Part shown: positions 1 to 7,641 of the stretch, in pieces | Numbering within the stretch: position 1 is the first letter of the stretch | Layout: each line of letters opens with the position of its first letter | Assembly (NCBI RefSeq): GCF_014646515.1 | Contig: NZ_BMNK01000012.1 | Span: 186,001 to 250,000, forward strand | Source: Nonomuraea glycinis | Lineage (GTDB): Bacteria; Actinomycetota; Actinomycetes; Streptosporangiales; Streptosporangiaceae | Length of the DNA stretch: 64,000 nucleotides | Direction of reading: 5' to 3' | Translations under genes and position numbers: made by a program | Notes under the pieces: generated by a model | The model's input: only the letters and a program-made list of their open reading frames with translations | Told to the model about the DNA's origin: nothing | The model's database searches: none

Positions 1-66
1 GACCGGGCGGCCGCGGTCGCGGCGGCGTACGACATCGGCCTGCTCAAGCCGGGGGCTGACGGTTGA
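1..66 (+). CDS. C-terminal end of a LuxR/NarL-type response regulator (partial)
   Basis: The first 22 codons of the window are open and end in TGA at 64-66. The peptide starts DRAAAVAAAYDIGLL, which matches the last helix of NarL/LuxR DNA-binding domains; the complete regulator at 62767-63387 ends with the comparable string RDRAAAVGEGYRRGLLS. The rest of the gene lies outside the window, so the receiver domain cannot be checked. Calling it a two-component regulator is inference from this short tail. Confidence 0.7.
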   Translation, partial: DRAAAVAAAYDIGLLKPGADG

Positions 67-179
67 CGGTAGTGCCAGCGGTACTCCTTCTGTTCAGGCT
101 GCGGGATCGATCCCGGCCGGGGTCCGGCGTGATGCTTGTCAGCGTCAGAGTAAAGCCCCCCAGTCAGGGAGTGATCCCC

Positions 180-1340
180 ATGTCCAAGCTCGTCGAAGCC
201 CCCGCCCGCACCCTCCGGCGTGGCGTCCTGGCCGCGGCCGCGGTCGCCGCGATGACCGGTCTGGTCCTGGGCGGTCTGCCGGCCACCGCGTCGGCGAAGA
301 CCGACCCGGTGCAGAAGAGCCTGGACAAGCTGGTGAACAAGCACAAGTTCCCCGGCGTGATGGCTTCGGTGCGTGACGCCGACGGGAACACCACCGACTA
401 TGTCGCCGGGGTCGCGAGCCTGAAGACGAAGGCGGAAGTGCCGGTCGACGGCTACGGCCGCATCGGCAGCGCCAGCAAGATGTTCACCGCGGTGGTCCTG
501 CTCCAGCTCGCCGGGGAGGGCAAGGTGAAGCTGGACGCGCCGGTCGAGAGGTATCTGCCCAAGCTGGTGCGCGGCAAGGGCATCGACGGCCGGAAGATCA
601 CCACGCGGCAGCTGCTGCAGCACACCGCCGGCCTGCCGAACTACACCGACCTCATCCCGGACTACCAGAAGATCCGGCACACCACCTTCTCCGAGCGCCG
701 GCTGGTCGACATAGCCCTGGCGAAGAAGGCGTCCTTCGCGCCCGGCACGAAGTGGGCGTACAGCAACACGGGTTACATCCTGGCCGGAATGGTCGCTGAG
801 AAGGTCACCGGACAGTCGATCTCCCGGCTGGTGGAGAAGCGGGTCATCGACAAGCTGGGCCTGGAGGAGACCTACTGGCCCGGCAAGGGCGTGGAGACCC
901 TGCGCGACCCCCACCCCCACGGCTACCTCTCCGTCGGGCCGAAGAAGCCGCTGCTGGACTACACCAAGATGGACCCGTCCTGGGGCGGGGCCGCCGGACA
1001 GCTCGTCGCCACCCCCAGCGACCTCAACCGCTTCCTCGTCGGCCTCCAGGACGGCAAGCTGCTCAAGCCGAAGCAGTTCAAGGAGATGACCACGACGGTC
1101 AAGACCACCTTCCCGCCGACCTGGAACTGGCGGTACGGGCTGGGCTTGATCAAGATGAAGCTCAGCTGCGGCGGCACCGCGATCGGCCACGGTGGCGACA
1201 TCCACGGCTACGAGACCCGCGACGCCGTCACCCCCGACGGCCGCGCGGTCACGGTCATCGTGACCTCCCTGCCGCAGTCCGAGGCCGCCGGCAACGCGGT
1301 GCTCGCCACCGTGGACAGCGCCCTGTGCGCCGACAGCTGA
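180..1340 (+). CDS. Secreted serine hydrolase, beta-lactamase / D-Ala-D-Ala carboxypeptidase family (S12)
   Basis: A 386-residue exported enzyme of the class C beta-lactamase / DD-peptidase fold, expected to act on peptidoglycan peptides or small esters and amides outside the membrane. Residues 1-39 form a signal peptide (Arg-Arg, Ala-rich core, ATASA cleavage region). All three active-site motifs are visible: SASK at 97-100 (nucleophile Ser97, Lys100), YSN at 194-196, and HGG at 337-339. The start at 180 follows an AGGGA box; a longer reading from 63 would put a non-signal extension before the signal peptide. The gene stands alone and is followed by a hairpin. Whether it is a true beta-lactamase or a carboxypeptidase/esterase cannot be told from sequence. 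Confidence 0.85.
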   Translation: MSKLVEAPARTLRRGVLAAAAVAAMTGLVLGGLPATASAKTDPVQKSLDKLVNKHKFPGVMASVRDADGNTTDYVAGVASLKTKAEVPVDGYGRIGSASKMFTAVVLLQLAGEGKVKLDAPVERYLPKLVRGKGIDGRKITTRQLLQHTAGLPNYTDLIPDYQKIRHTTFSERRLVDIALAKKASFAPGTKWAYSNTGYILAGMVAEKVTGQSISRLVEKRVIDKLGLEETYWPGKGVETLRDPHPHGYLSVGPKKPLLDYTKMDPSWGGAAGQLVATPSDLNRFLVGLQDGKLLKPKQFKEMTTTVKTTFPPTWNWRYGLGLIKMKLSCGGTAIGHGGDIHGYETRDAVTPDGRAVTVIVTSLPQSEAAGNAVLATVDSALCADS

Positions 1341-1352
1341 CCCCACCGCACC

Positions 1353-1384
1353 CGCGGACGTGACCCCCACCGGCCACGTCCGCG
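1353..1384 (+). terminator. Hairpin terminator after the serine hydrolase
   Basis: A perfect 10-bp inverted repeat (CGCGGACGTG / CACGTCCGCG) with a 12-nt loop begins 12 nt after the stop codon. There is no U-run, which is usual for actinomycete terminators. Function is inferred from position and stem strength. Confidence 0.6.
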
Positions 1385-1424
1385 ACCGCCCGCCGTTCCG
1401 GGCTTCGCCGTGGCCAAGCATGTT

Positions 1425-1459
1425 TGACTTGATGACATGATGCTGGTGTCATCAAGTCA
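1425..1459 (+). promoter_or_regulatory. 13-bp perfect inverted repeat over the fic promoter/start
   Basis: TGACTTGATGACA (1425-1437) and its exact reverse complement (1447-1459) flank a 9-nt spacer. The right arm ends on the A of the fic start codon. TTGACT (1424-1429) could be a -35 box, with a weak -10 candidate 17 bp downstream inside the right arm, which would give a leaderless message; no Shine-Dalgarno is visible. The arm sequences continue as AAGCA / TGCTT with a 4-nt insertion on the left. It looks like an operator that would block the promoter when bound. The cognate protein is unknown. Confidence 0.6.
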
Positions 1460-2616
1460 TGCTTTATGGGACGCCGAAGTTGAGCAGTGCCGACCTCCGC
1501 GTAGTCGACGAGATCGAGCAGATCCGGCATCGACTCCGCTTGCATCTGCGTCCTCAGGAGCGGTGGACGAAGCAGTTGCGCAGAAGCCTCACCGCCAGGG
1601 CCATAGTCGGCTCCAACACGATCGAGGGTTATGCGGCGTCGGTGGAGGATGTGGAGGCGCTCATGGCCGGAGAGGCGCCTTTGGAGACCAGTGACGTCAC
1701 TCGACGAGAGGTGGAGAGTTACCAGCGGGCGATGACCTATATTCAGGCGCTCTCCGACGCCGGCGGGGAGTTCCGCTACGACCTGGGGCTGCTGAACGGC
1801 CTGCACTTCATGATTCAGGAGCATCATCGCAACAAACGGCCAGGTCGCCTCAGGCAGGGACCGGTCTATGTCACCAGTCCCGATGATCCCGCCGTCGCGG
1901 CGTATACCGGGCCGGATCACAAGCTGGTGGCCGGGCTCATGAGTGAGCTGATCCAGTGGCTGAACGAAGGGGATGTGGACGTTCCCGTCCATGTCCGGGC
2001 CTCGATGGCGCACCTGAATCTCGTGAAGATCCACCCTTGGGCGGACGGGAACGGGAGGATGTCGCGGGCGCTGTCCACCTTGGTCTTCGCCAGGGAGGCC
2101 TTGCTTCCCCCGGAGTTCTCCTCCATCGAGGAGTGGCTCGGCAGGGGGCAGAACACGTACGCCTACTACCAGATCCTTGGGGAGGTGGGCGATGCCGAGT
2201 GGAGTCCTCGCCGAGGGACACACGGATGGATCACGTTCTGTCTGCGTGCTCACCACCTGCAGGCCCAGCAGGCTCAGCGCAGGGTCGAGTTGCTGAGCCG
2301 GGCATGGGCCGCGCTGACGGAAGCGGCCGTCGCCGATGGCCTTGACGAGCGGACCGTCTTCGCTCTGCTGCCCGCCTTCTGGGAGTCGCGGGTCCGGCGA
2401 ACCGTCTATCAGCAGGATGCGGAGCTCAGCCCCCAGCAGGCGGTGCGCGATATCAGGGAGATGTGCCGGCTGGACTGGTTGAGCCCGCAGGGGCAGGCCC
2501 GGGGGCGCTACTACGTGGCGGGACCCGCCATGCGGCCCGTCCTCGAGTCCGTCAGGCAGTCCGCACAGCCCTATGCCGAGCCGTACGGGAGTCGTAGGAG
2601 CGTCAGAAGAGGGTGA
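1459..2616 (+). CDS. Fic domain protein, class II (N-terminal inhibitory helix)
   Basis: A 385-residue Fic protein; the family transfers AMP or other phospho-groups from nucleotides to target-protein hydroxyls. The catalytic loop HPWADGNGR is complete at 192-200 (His192 as base, Asn198/Arg200 for phosphate binding). A self-inhibitory motif S-x-x-x-E-G sits at 52-57 (SNTIEG), upstream of the Fic core, as in class II Fics that are inactive until the helix is displaced. The C-terminal ~100 residues read like a winged-helix domain, which suggests DNA binding and autoregulation through the palindrome over the start. No antitoxin gene is adjacent. The 3' end overlaps the convergent DUF72 gene by 14 nt. 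The target protein is unknown. Confidence 0.9.
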   Translation: MLYGTPKLSSADLRVVDEIEQIRHRLRLHLRPQERWTKQLRRSLTARAIVGSNTIEGYAASVEDVEALMAGEAPLETSDVTRREVESYQRAMTYIQALSDAGGEFRYDLGLLNGLHFMIQEHHRNKRPGRLRQGPVYVTSPDDPAVAAYTGPDHKLVAGLMSELIQWLNEGDVDVPVHVRASMAHLNLVKIHPWADGNGRMSRALSTLVFAREALLPPEFSSIEEWLGRGQNTYAYYQILGEVGDAEWSPRRGTHGWITFCLRAHHLQAQQAQRRVELLSRAWAALTEAAVADGLDERTVFALLPAFWESRVRRTVYQQDAELSPQQAVRDIREMCRLDWLSPQGQARGRYYVAGPAMRPVLESVRQSAQPYAEPYGSRRSVRRG

Positions 2617-3454
2617 GGGGCTCGGTGGGGAGGGGGTCCGGGAGGGGGGCGAGTTCGGGGAGGCGGGAGCGGACGTCGGCGTGGAAGCGGCGGGCGAGGG
2701 TCAGGGCATCGGCGTTGTCCGGGGTGTGGATGAAGACGGTGGGGGAGCGGCCTTCGCGAAGCCAGTCGGTGACCGTGTCGAGCCAGGGCTGCCAGCCCTC
2801 GACGGTGCGGTCGGTGGCGTCCCGGCCCAGGTAGCGGACGATCGGACGGTCGGTGAGGGCCGAGGAGCGGCGGGGGACGCGGGGCTTCTTCGTCCAGGCG
2901 TCTCGTTCGGCGTCGCTGGTCGGTGGGCTCTGGAAGAAGGCGGTGGTGTCGAACGGGACCCACTCGGCGCCGGCGGTCGTCAGGATTCTTTCGAGCAGCT
3001 GGGCCGAGCGGGGGTCGTCGAAGAAGGCGCGGTGGCGTACCTCGACGGCGTAGCTGTAGGCGCTCGGCAGCCGGCGGAGGAAGCCGGCCAGGGTGCCGAG
3101 GTCCGTCGGGGCGAAGGAGCCCGGTAGCTGGACCCAGAGGGCGTGGGCTCGGGGGCCGAGTGGCTCGATCGCTTCCAGGAAGGCGCGGAGTGGGTCATCG
3201 ATGCCGGTGAGGCGGCGCTCGTGGGTGATGGGCTTGGGCAGCTTGACCACGAAGCGGAAGTCGGGGGACACCTGCTCCGCCCAGGTCTCCACCGTGCTCT
3301 TGGCGGGGGTGGCGTAGAAGGTGGTGTTGCCTTCGACCGCGTTGCACCAGGTCGCGTAGGACCGCAGGCGCTCGCCGGGAGGGAGTGGATGGGGCAGGAG
3401 GCGGCCCTGCCATGACGGGTGCGTCCACATCGCGCATCCCACGTGAAGCCGCAT
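2603..3454 (-). CDS. DUF72 family protein (YecE-like)
   Basis: A 283-residue protein of the DUF72/YecE family, a TIM-barrel-like fold of unknown biochemical role. Family features visible are the N-terminal VGCAMWTHPSW segment, EGNTTFYATP near residues 40-50, FRFVVKLPKPITHE near 67-80, AVEVRHRAFF in the middle, and a C-terminal FIHTPDNADAL segment. The length is normal. It is convergent with fic (14-nt overlap) and lies downstream of the small membrane protein gene on the same strand, so the two may be co-transcribed. The family is clear; the function is not known. Confidence 0.88.
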   Translation of the reverse strand: MRLHVGCAMWTHPSWQGRLLPHPLPPGERLRSYATWCNAVEGNTTFYATPAKSTVETWAEQVSPDFRFVVKLPKPITHERRLTGIDDPLRAFLEAIEPLGPRAHALWVQLPGSFAPTDLGTLAGFLRRLPSAYSYAVEVRHRAFFDDPRSAQLLERILTTAGAEWVPFDTTAFFQSPPTSDAERDAWTKKPRVPRRSSALTDRPIVRYLGRDATDRTVEGWQPWLDTVTDWLREGRSPTVFIHTPDNADALTLARRFHADVRSRLPELAPLPDPLPTEPLTLF

Positions 3455-3542
3455 GGCCTCGACGCTACCGGAGGATGGTCCGTCCCAGGGTCGGAGAGAA
3501 GGTGCTGCTCGTGGGCGAGGCGGTGTTCGTACCGTGGGGCCT

Positions 3543-3950
3543 TTATCGCAGGTTGTTGCTGCCGTGAGGACGGTCGAACCAGGTGCCGGAGGACGGGAGG
3601 AGGAGCAGGACGATGACGATCGTCGGCAGGGGCAGGATGACGAGGAACGAACGGACGGTGAGCCCTGGGTCCAGCGCTCCCATGATCACATCAGTGCTGA
3701 TCACGAGGACCTCGAAGCCCAGCACCGCCCGGCGGACCCAGCGCATCCGGCTGTCCAGGCGCCCCATCAGCCAGGCCTGTAACGCCAAGGTCGCGGTCAG
3801 GAACACCATGAGCCCGGCCAGAGGAAGGCCGCCCGAGACGTTCATGCCGAGCGCGGATGCGGTCCCCAGCCACCCGAAGATGAGCCCCACCAGCCCGAGG
3901 ACGAACTGGAGCGCCATGATCACCCTGGCTGCGCGCAGCGGGGCGGGCAT
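3543..3950 (-). CDS. Small four-helix membrane protein, unknown function
   Basis: A 135-residue protein with about four hydrophobic segments (near 10-32, 42-60, 74-92 and 100-120) joined by short charged loops, ending in a polar tail. The ATG at 3950 follows GAGG at good spacing; the frame stays open further upstream but antisense to the divergent gene, so the short start is chosen. I recognise no family beyond 'small integral membrane protein'. It is divergent from the MmcQ-like gene, and both promoters would have to sit in the 75-bp gap. Confidence 0.6.
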   Translation of the reverse strand: MPAPLRAARVIMALQFVLGLVGLIFGWLGTASALGMNVSGGLPLAGLMVFLTATLALQAWLMGRLDSRMRWVRRAVLGFEVLVISTDVIMGALDPGLTVRSFLVILPLPTIVIVLLLLPSSGTWFDRPHGSNNLR

Positions 3951-4025
3951 CCGTGTGACCTCTTCGCTGACCACAGGTTGATCATAGGCGCGGAAATGTC
4001 GGCCGGGTTTGGTACACAGGGGGGC

Positions 4026-4385
4026 ATGGGAGTGAGCGTCGAAGAGTTCCTCGAGCTGCTGGACAGCCTGCCCGAGGTGCGGATGAGCGACGGCGGCGGC
4101 AGCTGGGTCGCGCTCAAGGTGCACGACAAGGGCTTCGGCTACCTGTGGGAGGAGACCGAGACGGTCGGGCTCAAGGCGACCATCGAGGAGCAGTTGGCGC
4201 TGGTGGCCGAGCGGCCCGAGGTGTTCGAGATCCAGTTCACCGCCGGCCGGTTCGGCTGGGTGGTGGTGCACCTCGCTCGGATCGAGATGGACGAGCTGTT
4301 CGAGCTGACGGCGGAGGCGTGGTGCCTGACCGCGCCCAAGTCCCTGGTGGCCGCATTCGAGGAGGCCCATAAAATCGGTCAGTAA
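4026..4385 (+). CDS. MmcQ/YjbR family protein (DUF419)
   Basis: A 119-residue protein with the MmcQ/YjbR fold. It opens with VSVEEFLELLDSLPEVR, has a central strand region with WVALKVHDKGFGYLW, and ends with the LTAEAWCLTAPKSLVAAF helix typical of the family. The family resembles a DNA-binding fold, but its role is unsettled. The ATG at 4026 is preceded by AGGGGGG; two upstream in-frame ATGs lack a ribosome site. Its stop overlaps the start of the acetyltransferase gene (TAATG), so the two are probably translated together. Confidence 0.78.
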   Translation: MGVSVEEFLELLDSLPEVRMSDGGGSWVALKVHDKGFGYLWEETETVGLKATIEEQLALVAERPEVFEIQFTAGRFGWVVVHLARIEMDELFELTAEAWCLTAPKSLVAAFEEAHKIGQ

Positions 4386-4870
4386 TGAGAAATGTACGAC
4401 TACGTGCGTGGCGTGCCGACGACGCCCCCGTGGTGCTGCGGGCCTTCAGCTCGCCCGACATGAGCAGGCAGGCCGCCTGGCCGGTCGTCACGCTCAAGGA
4501 CGCGGTCGGCTGGATCGCCAGCTGGGCCGAGGTGGGGCACGCGTTCGCTGTCACCCTCGGCGGCGAGGTCGTCGGCAATGTCGCGGTGACCGACATCGAC
4601 GCCCACGAGAACGGCTGGGTCTCCTACTGGACGGTGCCCGAGGCCAGGGGGCGCGGCATCGCCGTGGCGGCGACCGAGGAGTTGGCCCGGTGGGCGTTCG
4701 GCGAGCGCGGCCTCTACCGGCTGGAGCTGGGTCACCGGGTCGACAACGCGGCCTCGTGCCGGGTGGCCACCAAGGCGGGCTTCCGGCCGGAGGGCGTGGA
4801 GCGGGGCAGGCTGCACTACGACGGCATCCGCTACGACGTCGAACGCCACGCCCGCCTGGCCACCGACTGA
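4385..4870 (+). CDS. GNAT N-acetyltransferase (RimJ/RimL-like)
   Basis: A 161-residue GNAT-fold enzyme that would transfer an acetyl group from acetyl-CoA to an amine, possibly a protein N-terminus or small molecule. The acetyl-CoA pyrophosphate loop is visible as ARGRGIAVAATEELARWAF (about 88-106), followed by LYRLELGHRVDNAASCRVA and KAGFRPEG, standard for RimJ-like members. Translational coupling to the MmcQ-like gene is likely (TAATG). Its last ten codons and stop are copied three more times downstream (see repeat at 4832-5016), so the natural C-terminus may have been different. Confidence 0.85.
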   Translation: MRNVRLRAWRADDAPVVLRAFSSPDMSRQAAWPVVTLKDAVGWIASWAEVGHAFAVTLGGEVVGNVAVTDIDAHENGWVSYWTVPEARGRGIAVAATEELARWAFGERGLYRLELGHRVDNAASCRVATKAGFRPEGVERGRLHYDGIRYDVERHARLATD

Positions 4871-5016
4871 CCCGCTGATCTACGACGTCGGGCGGCCCGC
4901 CCGCTTGGCCGCCGACTGACCGGCTGATCTACCGCTGTCGAGCGGCACGCCCGATGGGCCGCTGATCTACGACGTCGGGTGGCACGCGCGCCTGGCCATC
5001 GGCTGACTCGCTGATC
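4832..5016. repeat. Four tandem copies (49 bp) of the GNAT gene's 3' end
   Basis: Units start with TACGACGTCG or a variant and end with GCTGATC: 4832-4880, 4881-4929, 4930-4967 (11-bp deletion) and 4968-5016. Copy 1 is the coding tail and stop of the acetyltransferase. Copies 2 and 4 are the same length, keep an in-phase TGA, and have diverged by point changes. Nothing else is seen in the gap before the gene at 5029. Confidence 0.9.
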
Positions 5017-5028
5017 TACCCTGCTGAG

Positions 5029-5406
5029 GTGGACGGCGAGAGCGCAGCCGCGGCCGCGCTGCTGGCGGCGCTGAGCCGGGCGACGGGGATTCTCGCCGAG
5101 TTACGCCATCCCTTCGCGCGCAGCCGGCCGTTCTCCTTCTTTCTCCCGCCCGCCGGGGCGCGCACCGGCACCGCGTTCGTCCTGCCGGACGGCCGGGAGC
5201 TGACCTTCGAGGTCTCCATCGCCGCCTCCGGAAACGCCTTCCACGTCGACGGTTCGGTCACGGTGGAGGGCGAGGTGCTGCTGGAGCTGCCCCGCCATCG
5301 CACGCCCGGCGTCCACGACGGGCTGGCGGTCCTGGAGGAGTACGCGGCCGAGCTGGCTCAGCCCGCCGCCCGGCTGCTCGACCAACTATTGGACGAAATC
5401 GTCTAG
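5029..5406 (+). CDS. Hypothetical protein, 125 aa
   Basis: I do not recognise this family. It starts at GTG 5029, has an Ala-rich N-terminal helix, a middle section rich in beta-strand patterns (FSFFLPPAG, TAFVLPDGRELTFEVSI, FHVDGSVTVEGEVLLELP) and a C-terminal helix. There is no signal peptide or membrane segment. Codon use matches the neighbours, so it is probably a real cytosolic protein. The putative operator of the DMT exporter starts immediately after its stop codon. Confidence 0.55.
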   Translation: MDGESAAAAALLAALSRATGILAELRHPFARSRPFSFFLPPAGARTGTAFVLPDGRELTFEVSIAASGNAFHVDGSVTVEGEVLLELPRHRTPGVHDGLAVLEEYAAELAQPAARLLDQLLDEIV

Positions 5407-5417
5407 TTGTCAGACAA
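5407..5417. promoter_or_regulatory. FadR/FCD-type GntR operator candidate
   Basis: TTGTCAGACAA is an 11-bp perfect palindrome that fits the TNGTNNNACNA consensus bound by GntR regulators of the FadR (FCD) subfamily. It ends 7 nt before the ATG of the exporter gene, and a GntR/FCD regulator is encoded downstream at 6416-7048. Control of the exporter and regulator by this site is inference. Confidence 0.55.
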
Positions 5418-5424
5418 TGTAGGT

Positions 5425-6405
5425 ATGAGGAACGGACCTTTCGCGATCGTGGCCGCCGCCGTGCTGTGGGGCACGGCCGGCACCGCTGGGCTGCTCGTCT
5501 CCGCCGACTCCGTGGCACTGGCGGCGGCCAGGCTGGTCATCGGCGGGGCCGCGCTGGCGCTGTTCGCGGGCGCGGGGATCGGCCGGGTGCTCCGTCCCGG
5601 CCTGGTGCTCGCCGCGGTCGCGGTGGCGGCGTACCAACTGTGCTTTTTCGCCGCCGTGGCCCGCACGGGGGTGGCCATCGGCACGGTCGTCGCGATCGGC
5701 AGCGGCCCGGTCTTCACCGGGCTGCTCTCCTGGACGATGCACCGGCAGCGGCCGAGCGCCCGATGGGCCCTGGCCACCTCGGCGGCCGTCGCGGGATGCG
5801 TGGCGCTGATCGCCGGCGGCGGCGCTCAGGCGGGCGGGCAGCTGGTGTCCGGGGTGCTGATCGCCCTGCTCGGCGGGCTGCTGTACGCCTTCTACGCGGT
5901 CAGCGCGGCACGGGCGATCTCGGCCGGCGCGCCGTCCGGCGCGGTGATGGGCGTGCTGTTCGGCGGCGCCGCCGTCATCATGCTGCCGGTCCTGCTCTGG
6001 CAGGGCGTGGGCTGGCTCGCCGAGCCGCGCGGCCTGCTCGCCGCCCTCTACCTCGGCTTCGGCGCCACCGCCCTGTCCTACGTCCTGTACGGCAGGGGCC
6101 TGCGGTCCACCCCGGTGGCCACCGCCGCGACGCTGGCGCTGGCCGAGCCCGCGGTGGCCGCGCTGCTGGGCCTGGTGGTGCTCGGCGAGCGGCTGGCCCC
6201 GGTCTCGATCGCGGGCCTGGCCCTGCTGGCCGTGAGCCTGGTGGTCGTGGCGCTGCCGGAGCGCGGCGCCCGGCGGGCTGCCGTCGAAGCGGCGGACAGC
6301 CGGCCGCCTTCCGGCGTCGGAGTGGCGGACAGCGGGCCGCCTTCCGGCGTCGGAGCAGCGCCGAGCCGCAGTCCGCAAGGCCGCGGCCCGGCCGTGGAGC
6401 GTTAG
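5425..6405 (+). CDS. DMT-superfamily EamA-type exporter
   Basis: A 326-residue inner-membrane protein with ten predicted hydrophobic helices arranged as two EamA repeats, as in drug/metabolite transporters of the RhtA/YdcZ type. Substrates are typically amino acids or small metabolites and cannot be assigned here. The first repeat begins FAIVAAAVLWGTAGTAG, and the second contains the typical ALYLGFGATALSYVLYGRGL stretch. The ATG at 5425 is preferred to an upstream TTG that would lie inside the operator palindrome. The last ~40 residues are a hydrophilic tail built from a 33-bp tandem duplication. Next downstream is its likely regulator. Confidence 0.85.
   Translation: MRNGPFAIVAAAVLWGTAGTAGLLVSADSVALAAARLVIGGAALALFAGAGIGRVLRPGLVLAAVAVAAYQLCFFAAVARTGVAIGTVVAIGSGPVFTGLLSWTMHRQRPSARWALATSAAVAGCVALIAGGGAQAGGQLVSGVLIALLGGLLYAFYAVSAARAISAGAPSGAVMGVLFGGAAVIMLPVLLWQGVGWLAEPRGLLAALYLGFGATALSYVLYGRGLRSTPVATAATLALAEPAVAALLGLVVLGERLAPVSIAGLALLAVSLVVVALPERGARRAAVEAADSRPPSGVGVADSGPPSGVGAAPSRSPQGRGPAVER
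6292..6357. repeat. 33-bp direct repeat (two copies) in the exporter's 3' end
   Basis: Units 6292-6324 and 6325-6357 are nearly identical and encode ADSRPPSGVGV / ADSGPPSGVGA in the cytosolic tail. The reading frame is kept because the unit is eleven codons. Confidence 0.85.
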
Positions 6406-6415
6406 AGTCTCAGCC

Positions 6416-7048
6416 GTGACGGTGCCGATCCAACCCCTGTCCGCCGTCGGCGCGCTGGCCGACGCGTTGCGCCGCAGGGTGCTCTCCGGTGAGATCGAGC
6501 CCGGCACGCCGCTGCCCGAGCAGGAGATCGCCGCGGCGTACGGCGTGGCCAGGCCGACGGTCCGCGAGGCGCTGGCCCGGCTGGTGCACGAAGGGCTGCT
6601 CAGGCGCGAGCGCAACCGCAGCGCCTACGTTCCCGAGGTGACCCTCGCCGACCTGGACGACCTCATGTACGTACGCCGCCCGCTGGAGGACCTGATGGCC
6701 CAGACGGTGGCGGGCCGGCGGGTGCCGGAGGCGGAGGCGGCGCTGGCGCGGATGGCCGCGCTGGGCGCGGACGCGCCGTGGTCGGATTCGGTGGCCGAGC
6801 ACATGGCGCTGCACCAGGCGCTGATCGAGGCGGTCGGCAGCCCCCGGCTGGAGCGGCTCTACGGCTCGCTGGCCGCCGAGACCAGGCTCGGGCTGGTCCG
6901 GCTGCGCCGGGTCTACGAGGACCTGGACGTGCTGGTTCGCGAGCATCGGGAGTTGCTGGACGCCATCGCGAACGGCCCGGCGCAGGCCGCGCGGAAGGCC
7001 GTGGCGGCCCATCTCGGCCACTCCTGGGGCGGAGACACTCACCCGTAG
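6416..7048 (+). CDS. GntR family transcriptional regulator, FCD (FadR-type) subfamily
   Basis: A 210-residue regulator. Residues ~8-70 are a GntR winged helix (LADALRRRVLSGEIEPGT, then a recognition helix around VARPTVREALARLVHEGLL). Residues ~80-205 are an all-helical FCD effector domain with the metal/ligand-type histidines in HMALHQALIEA and VREHRELLDAI and a final AHLGHSW. The start is GTG 6416, 11 nt after the exporter stop, so it is co-directional and probably co-transcribed. The TTGTCAGACAA palindrome before the exporter is the obvious target. The effector is unknown, likely a small carboxylate or amino acid. Confidence 0.87.
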   Translation: MTVPIQPLSAVGALADALRRRVLSGEIEPGTPLPEQEIAAAYGVARPTVREALARLVHEGLLRRERNRSAYVPEVTLADLDDLMYVRRPLEDLMAQTVAGRRVPEAEAALARMAALGADAPWSDSVAEHMALHQALIEAVGSPRLERLYGSLAAETRLGLVRLRRVYEDLDVLVREHRELLDAIANGPAQAARKAVAAHLGHSWGGDTHP

Positions 7049-7108
7049 CCTGCCCCTGTGTGCGTGAACCCTTGCGGTGCAACCCCACTACTCGCAAGAA
7101 TCGCGGCC

Positions 7109-7459
7109 ATGCACGGCAACCCGATGCCGGACTCCTACGTGTATGTCACGGAAGAGGGCGTGACCCGTCACTACGCGGACGGGAGCGTCGAGGCGCTCGC
7201 GTGGGAGGACGTCGTCGAGGTCCGGGTAGTGACCGAAGACGAGGCCGACGTCCTGTTCATTCTGCTGGACCGGGACGGCGAGGGGTGCGTGGTGCCGCGG
7301 TCGGCCACCGACGCGACCTTCCTGGCGCGCTTGCGCTATTTGCCGGATTTCGATCTGGACCGTTTGACGCTGGCGGCCGATTCGGCGCACGACGGTGTCG
7401 TGGTCGTGTGGCGCAGCCCGGATCCCCCGTCTGCCCTGCCGGACCTGGAGTACGACTAG
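7109..7459 (+). CDS. Hypothetical protein, 116 aa
   Basis: A small acidic protein with alternating strand patterns (SYVYVTEEGVTRHYADG, WEDVVEVRVVTEDEADVLFILLDRDGEGCVVPRS) ending in LPDLEYD. It has the look of a small beta-rich domain protein, but I do not recognise a family. The ATG at 7109 is chosen; earlier in-frame starts overlap the GntR flank without a good ribosome site, and 7124 is also possible. It is the last gene before the polysaccharide locus. Confidence 0.5.
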   Translation: MHGNPMPDSYVYVTEEGVTRHYADGSVEALAWEDVVEVRVVTEDEADVLFILLDRDGEGCVVPRSATDATFLARLRYLPDFDLDRLTLAADSAHDGVVVVWRSPDPPSALPDLEYD

Positions 7460-7479
7460 CCGGCGAGCCCCGCCAAAAC

Positions 7480-7614
7480 ATGCCGAAATATAGCGCTAAA
7501 CAGCGAGATTTCCGCAATGAACGCATCACTTTTGGATCGTTCCGTCAAGCCTTGAAAAGGGCCGATGTCGTCCGATTGTGGACAGGAAGCGAATGTTCCC
7601 CATCTCGGGACTGA
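7480..7614 (+). CDS. Possible small basic peptide in the locus leader (44 aa)
   Basis: An ATG-started reading frame of 44 codons rich in Lys and Arg (MPKYSAKQRDFRNE...) lies in the AT-richer stretch before the polysaccharide locus. There is no clear ribosome site and no recognisable family. Its base composition is unlike the neighbouring genes, so it may be chance. It is listed because it could be a leader peptide or a relic. Confidence 0.2.
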   Translation: MPKYSAKQRDFRNERITFGSFRQALKRADVVRLWTGSECSPSRD

Positions 7615-7641
7615 TCTTTACTCTTTAGTGGGGGCCGCCGC

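Noticed and set aside
1255..2256. Long open frames antisense to fic and to many other genes
   Set aside because: High-GC genes leave the opposite strand open; these frames lack ribosome sites and family motifs, while the sense frames have them.
3951..4370. N-terminal extension of the small membrane protein to 275 aa
   Set aside because: The extra part is antisense to the MmcQ-like gene, with no family sequence; ATG 3950 has a proper ribosome site.
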